NCBI GenBank assembly: GCA_029204225.1
Contig: CM055099.1
Location: forward strand, 60,641,449-60,705,448
DNA: 64,000 nt
From: Diphasiastrum complanatum
Taxonomy: Eukaryota; Streptophyta; Lycopodiopsida; Lycopodiales; Lycopodiaceae
Direction: 5' to 3'
Part shown: positions 61,391-64,000 of the stretch, one piece after another
Layout of the letters: the number at the start of each line of letters is the position of its first letter
Position numbering within the stretch: position 1 is the first letter of the stretch
The notes under the pieces: model-generated
Database searches by the model: none
Told to the model about the DNA's origin: nothing
Seen by the model: the letters and a program-made list of their open reading frames with translations, nothing else
Made by a program: the position numbers and the translations under genes

Positions 61391-61852
61391 CTATAATCAT
61401 TAGTAATCACAAGTACTCAAACAATCATGAACATAGAGAGCAATTGCATCATTATGAGAGAAAAAACATGAAATTGCTTGATTGATTTTGGTGAGATATC
61501 ATCACCTATATATACATGATCCATCACGGTTTTGGGCAGGTATGAGTAGCCCTAAACCTATCCCTAATGCTAATTTTGGTGGATCTTTCATCCCTACCAA
61601 GTTAGGGTTGGAATCTTGGAGATCCCTCAACAACGCAAAAATTACCAAAAATAGCTCCTATTTTTTCTCCCTTGTATCTAAGCATAATTTGGACTCATTC
61701 CAAAGGTTCTAATACTTAGGTCTACTTGAGAACATCCTTATGAATGGAATCCTATGCTATTTGGCACGTGTGACAAGCCACATCATGACCATCTAACTAT
61801 TTACAAGTCATATGACCAAAACTAGTCAAGCTAGAATTGTGAATTTTTAACA
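61390..61852 (-). repeat. 3' LTR of the minus-strand copia element (outer border uncertain)
   Basis: On the minus strand the LTR starts TGTTAAAAATTC at 61852, directly after a purine tract. A TATATATA box lies near 61505-61512. The partner LTR is outside the window, so the end near 61390 is an estimate. Confidence 0.6.
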
Positions 61853-61863
61853 CTCCTCCTCAC
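61853..61863 (-). other. Polypurine tract of the minus-strand copia element
   Basis: On the minus strand GTGAGGAGGAG directly precedes the TG of the LTR and overlaps the end of the pol stop region. Confidence 0.8.
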
Positions 61864-61866
61864 TAT

Positions 61867-64000
61867 CTAGCTTGGTTCAATCATTGCTTTACTAATCACT
61901 CCAAGTGATGATCTGAACTTCATAAAAGGTGTCTTTTGAAGTGGTTTAGTAAGTAGATCAGCTACACATTCATTGCTTGGAACATGCTCCAAAGCAATCT
62001 CCTTCGCTTGCACCATTTCTCTCACAAAGTGATGGCATATCTCAATGTGCTTAGATCTTGCATGGAAGATTGGGTTAGATGCAAGGTGTTGGGCTGATAT
62101 ATTGTCATTGTAGATGATTGGTGCCTCCTCTGAATCCATGATCTTTAGTTCCACCAATAATCTCTTGATCCAAAGTACCTCCTTTGTAGTGGTTGTCAAA
62201 GCTTTGTACTCGGCCTCGGTTGAAGATAGAGATATAGTTTCTTGCTTTTTTGAAAGCCATGAAACCACACCTTCTCCTATGAAAGTTGAATAGGCACTTG
62301 TTGATTTCCTATCCCTCTTGTCCCCTGCAAAATCTGAATCACTAAATGCATGAAGGTTAATCACATCTCCTCTATATAGAATCCCAAAATCTAATGTACT
62401 CGAGATGTATCTTAGAATCCTCTTAGCCTTTTTCCAATGGATATTCAATGGCTTTTGCATGGATTGGCTCAACCTACATACACTAAAGCTAAGATCTGGT
62501 CTAGTTATAGTGATCCACATTAAGGAACCTATAAGTTGCCTAAACAAAGTGATGTCCATGAAGGATCTTTCATCATCTTCATTTGGCACTTTTACATCTT
62601 GCTCCATTGGTGTGTCAACACTTTTGCATACTTCCATCTTAAACTTCTTCAAAGGACTTTGAGCATAGTTTACTTGACTTATAAAGATAAAATCAGACCC
62701 TCTAAGTACTTCTATGCCTAAGATGAAGTGAAGACACCCTAGATCTACCATCTTGAATTCTAAGGATAGATCTATCTTGATTTTTTCAATACCATCAACA
62801 CTATTTCCACTAATGATGATGTCATCTACATAAATGAGTAAAAGTACAATACCAACATCATCAAACTTAATGTAAAGAGTGGGATCATATTCACTTTGAA
62901 CAAAAGAAAGTGAAATAAGATAGCAATGTAGTCTTGAATTCCAAGATCTCGAGGCTTGCTTCAAGCCATAGATGCTACTTTGGAGATGGCATACTTTGTT
63001 CTCCATTCCATGCTTGATGAACCCTTGTGGCTGCTCCATATAGATATCCTCTTCCAAAAAACCATTCAAGAAAGCATTAGAGACATCCATTTGACATAGA
63101 ATCCATCCAAAATGTGATGCAAGTGCAATGATTAGCCTTATTGTGACCATCTTGGCCACGGGTGCAAACGTTTCCTCATAGTCTATCCCTTTCTCTTGAG
63201 CATAACCTTTTGCAACTAATCTTGCTTTATGTTTGTTAACACTCCCATTTGCATTCAACTTAAGCTTGAAGACCCACTTGCATCCTATTACATTCCTTTG
63301 AGGTCTCTCAACAAGCAACCAAGTTTCATTCTCAATCAAGGCATCATACTCATCCAGCATAGCTTTATACCATTCTTTGGAGTTCAATGCATCTTCAACA
63401 TTAGATGGTTCTTCAAAACTAGATAAAGCATAAGAAGTGGATGAGATACCCTCAATTTGTTGTCCTTTGCCTTGATATGTGAGCCTTGATGGCTCCACTT
63501 TTGCCCTTGAAGATCTCCTTGGTGTGATAGGTGGGTTTGGTGCTTGCTCCTCCATGAGCTCCTCCTCAAAACCAAGATCTTGCTCCTCGGCCATCTTCTT
63601 CTTGATTGTTGGAGCACTTGAGCCTTCTTCAAGCATATGCATATGATGTTCATCAAAGATGACATCCCTTGAAACAACAAATTTGTTCAAGGATGGGAGA
63701 TAGACTTTGTAGCCCTTGCTTGAGCTTGCATATCCAAGCATGATCCCTCTTGTGGAAGATGGATCCTCCTTGGTTCTTGTTTCCAATGGCACATGTACAT
63801 AACATATACACCCAAAAACTTTCAAGTAATTAAGACTGGGTTTCTTTCCATACAACATCTCATAAGGAGTTTTGCCTTCAATTGCTTTGCAAGGCACCCT
63901 ATTCATCAAGTAGTTTGCACATACAAGAGACTCACCCTAAAAGGATTTGGGCAAACAAGCATCTAATCTTAAAGCCTTAGAACATTCACATAATGTTCTA
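61867..64000 (-). pseudogene. Ty1/copia integrase-RT-RNase H polyprotein, 5' truncated by the window, one nonsense codon
   Basis: Read from 64000 down: the end of the integrase core (CSKALRLDACLPKSF), then TAG at 63939-63937 where copia integrases have Trp, then GESLVCANYLMNRVP and the integrase C-terminal region (NYLKVFGCICYVHVP). An acidic linker leads to RT (WYKAMLDEYDALIENETW, CKWVFKLKLN, ETFAPVAKM, FLNGFLEEDIYMEQPQGF, SSIYGLKQASR) with the active-site YVDD at 62832-62821. RNase H follows (HAFSDSDFAGD, STEAEYKAL, IIYNDNISAQHLASNP, ARSKHIEI), ending ...GVISKAMIEPS. The 680 codons after the stop are uninterrupted, so the element is fairly young and inactivated by essentially one visible mutation; the rest lies outside the window. 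Confidence 0.92.

Overview
This window looks like nuclear DNA of a seed plant with a large, AT-rich, repeat-laden genome. The evidence is two plant-type genes (a TBL/DUF231 O-acetyltransferase-like gene with multi-kilobase introns, and a plant PB1-domain protein), Ty1/copia and Ty3/gypsy relics, LTR elements primed by initiator-Met tRNA, and many long (GA)n/(CT)n tracts. The long introns and low gene density suggest a gymnosperm-like genome, but the species cannot be named from sequence alone.

Layout. 0.3-4.7 kb: a divergent pair of decayed multi-exon genes around a compact G-box promoter. The plus-strand member opens with a histone H3 fold (ARTK start, H3 helices) and continues into a long unrecognised C-terminal region. 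Both leaders carry one ~19-bp motif whose eleven copies alternate strictly in orientation. 4.8-6.6 kb: a long inverted (foldback) repeat with a microsatellite in each arm. 9.85-15.1 kb: a complete, very young LTR element with a 5-bp target duplication and no visible LTR divergence. It codes only for Gag plus a retropepsin-like domain (TR-GAG type), and its leader carries five regularly spaced stem-loops with palindromic loops. 19.2-29.1 kb: the TBL gene in three exons; its second intron holds two decayed Ty3/gypsy pol fragments and an LTR-like piece. 32.3 kb: an old LTR remnant of the same family as the young element. 34.6-45.4 kb: copia-derived sequence, comprising an RNase H relic, a two-LTR element lacking RT, and a separate RT-RNase H relic. 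41.75-42.06 kb: a 302-bp (CT)n tract. 49.8-50.25 kb: a palindrome cluster ending in a ~43-bp-arm hairpin. 53.1-55.6 kb: the intact single-exon PB1 gene on the minus strand. 57.3 kb: a 21-bp minisatellite with an inverted relative near 30.3 kb. 61.4-64.0 kb: the 3' half of a minus-strand copia element, nearly intact but with one nonsense codon in integrase.

Only the TBL and PB1 genes look like functional host genes. The young TR-GAG element has an intact ORF but would need polymerase and integrase supplied in trans. Everything else with coding character is decayed. The strongest candidates for something undescribed are the H3-fold gene pair with its alternating leader array, the TR-GAG leader stem-loops, and the foldback with embedded microsatellites.
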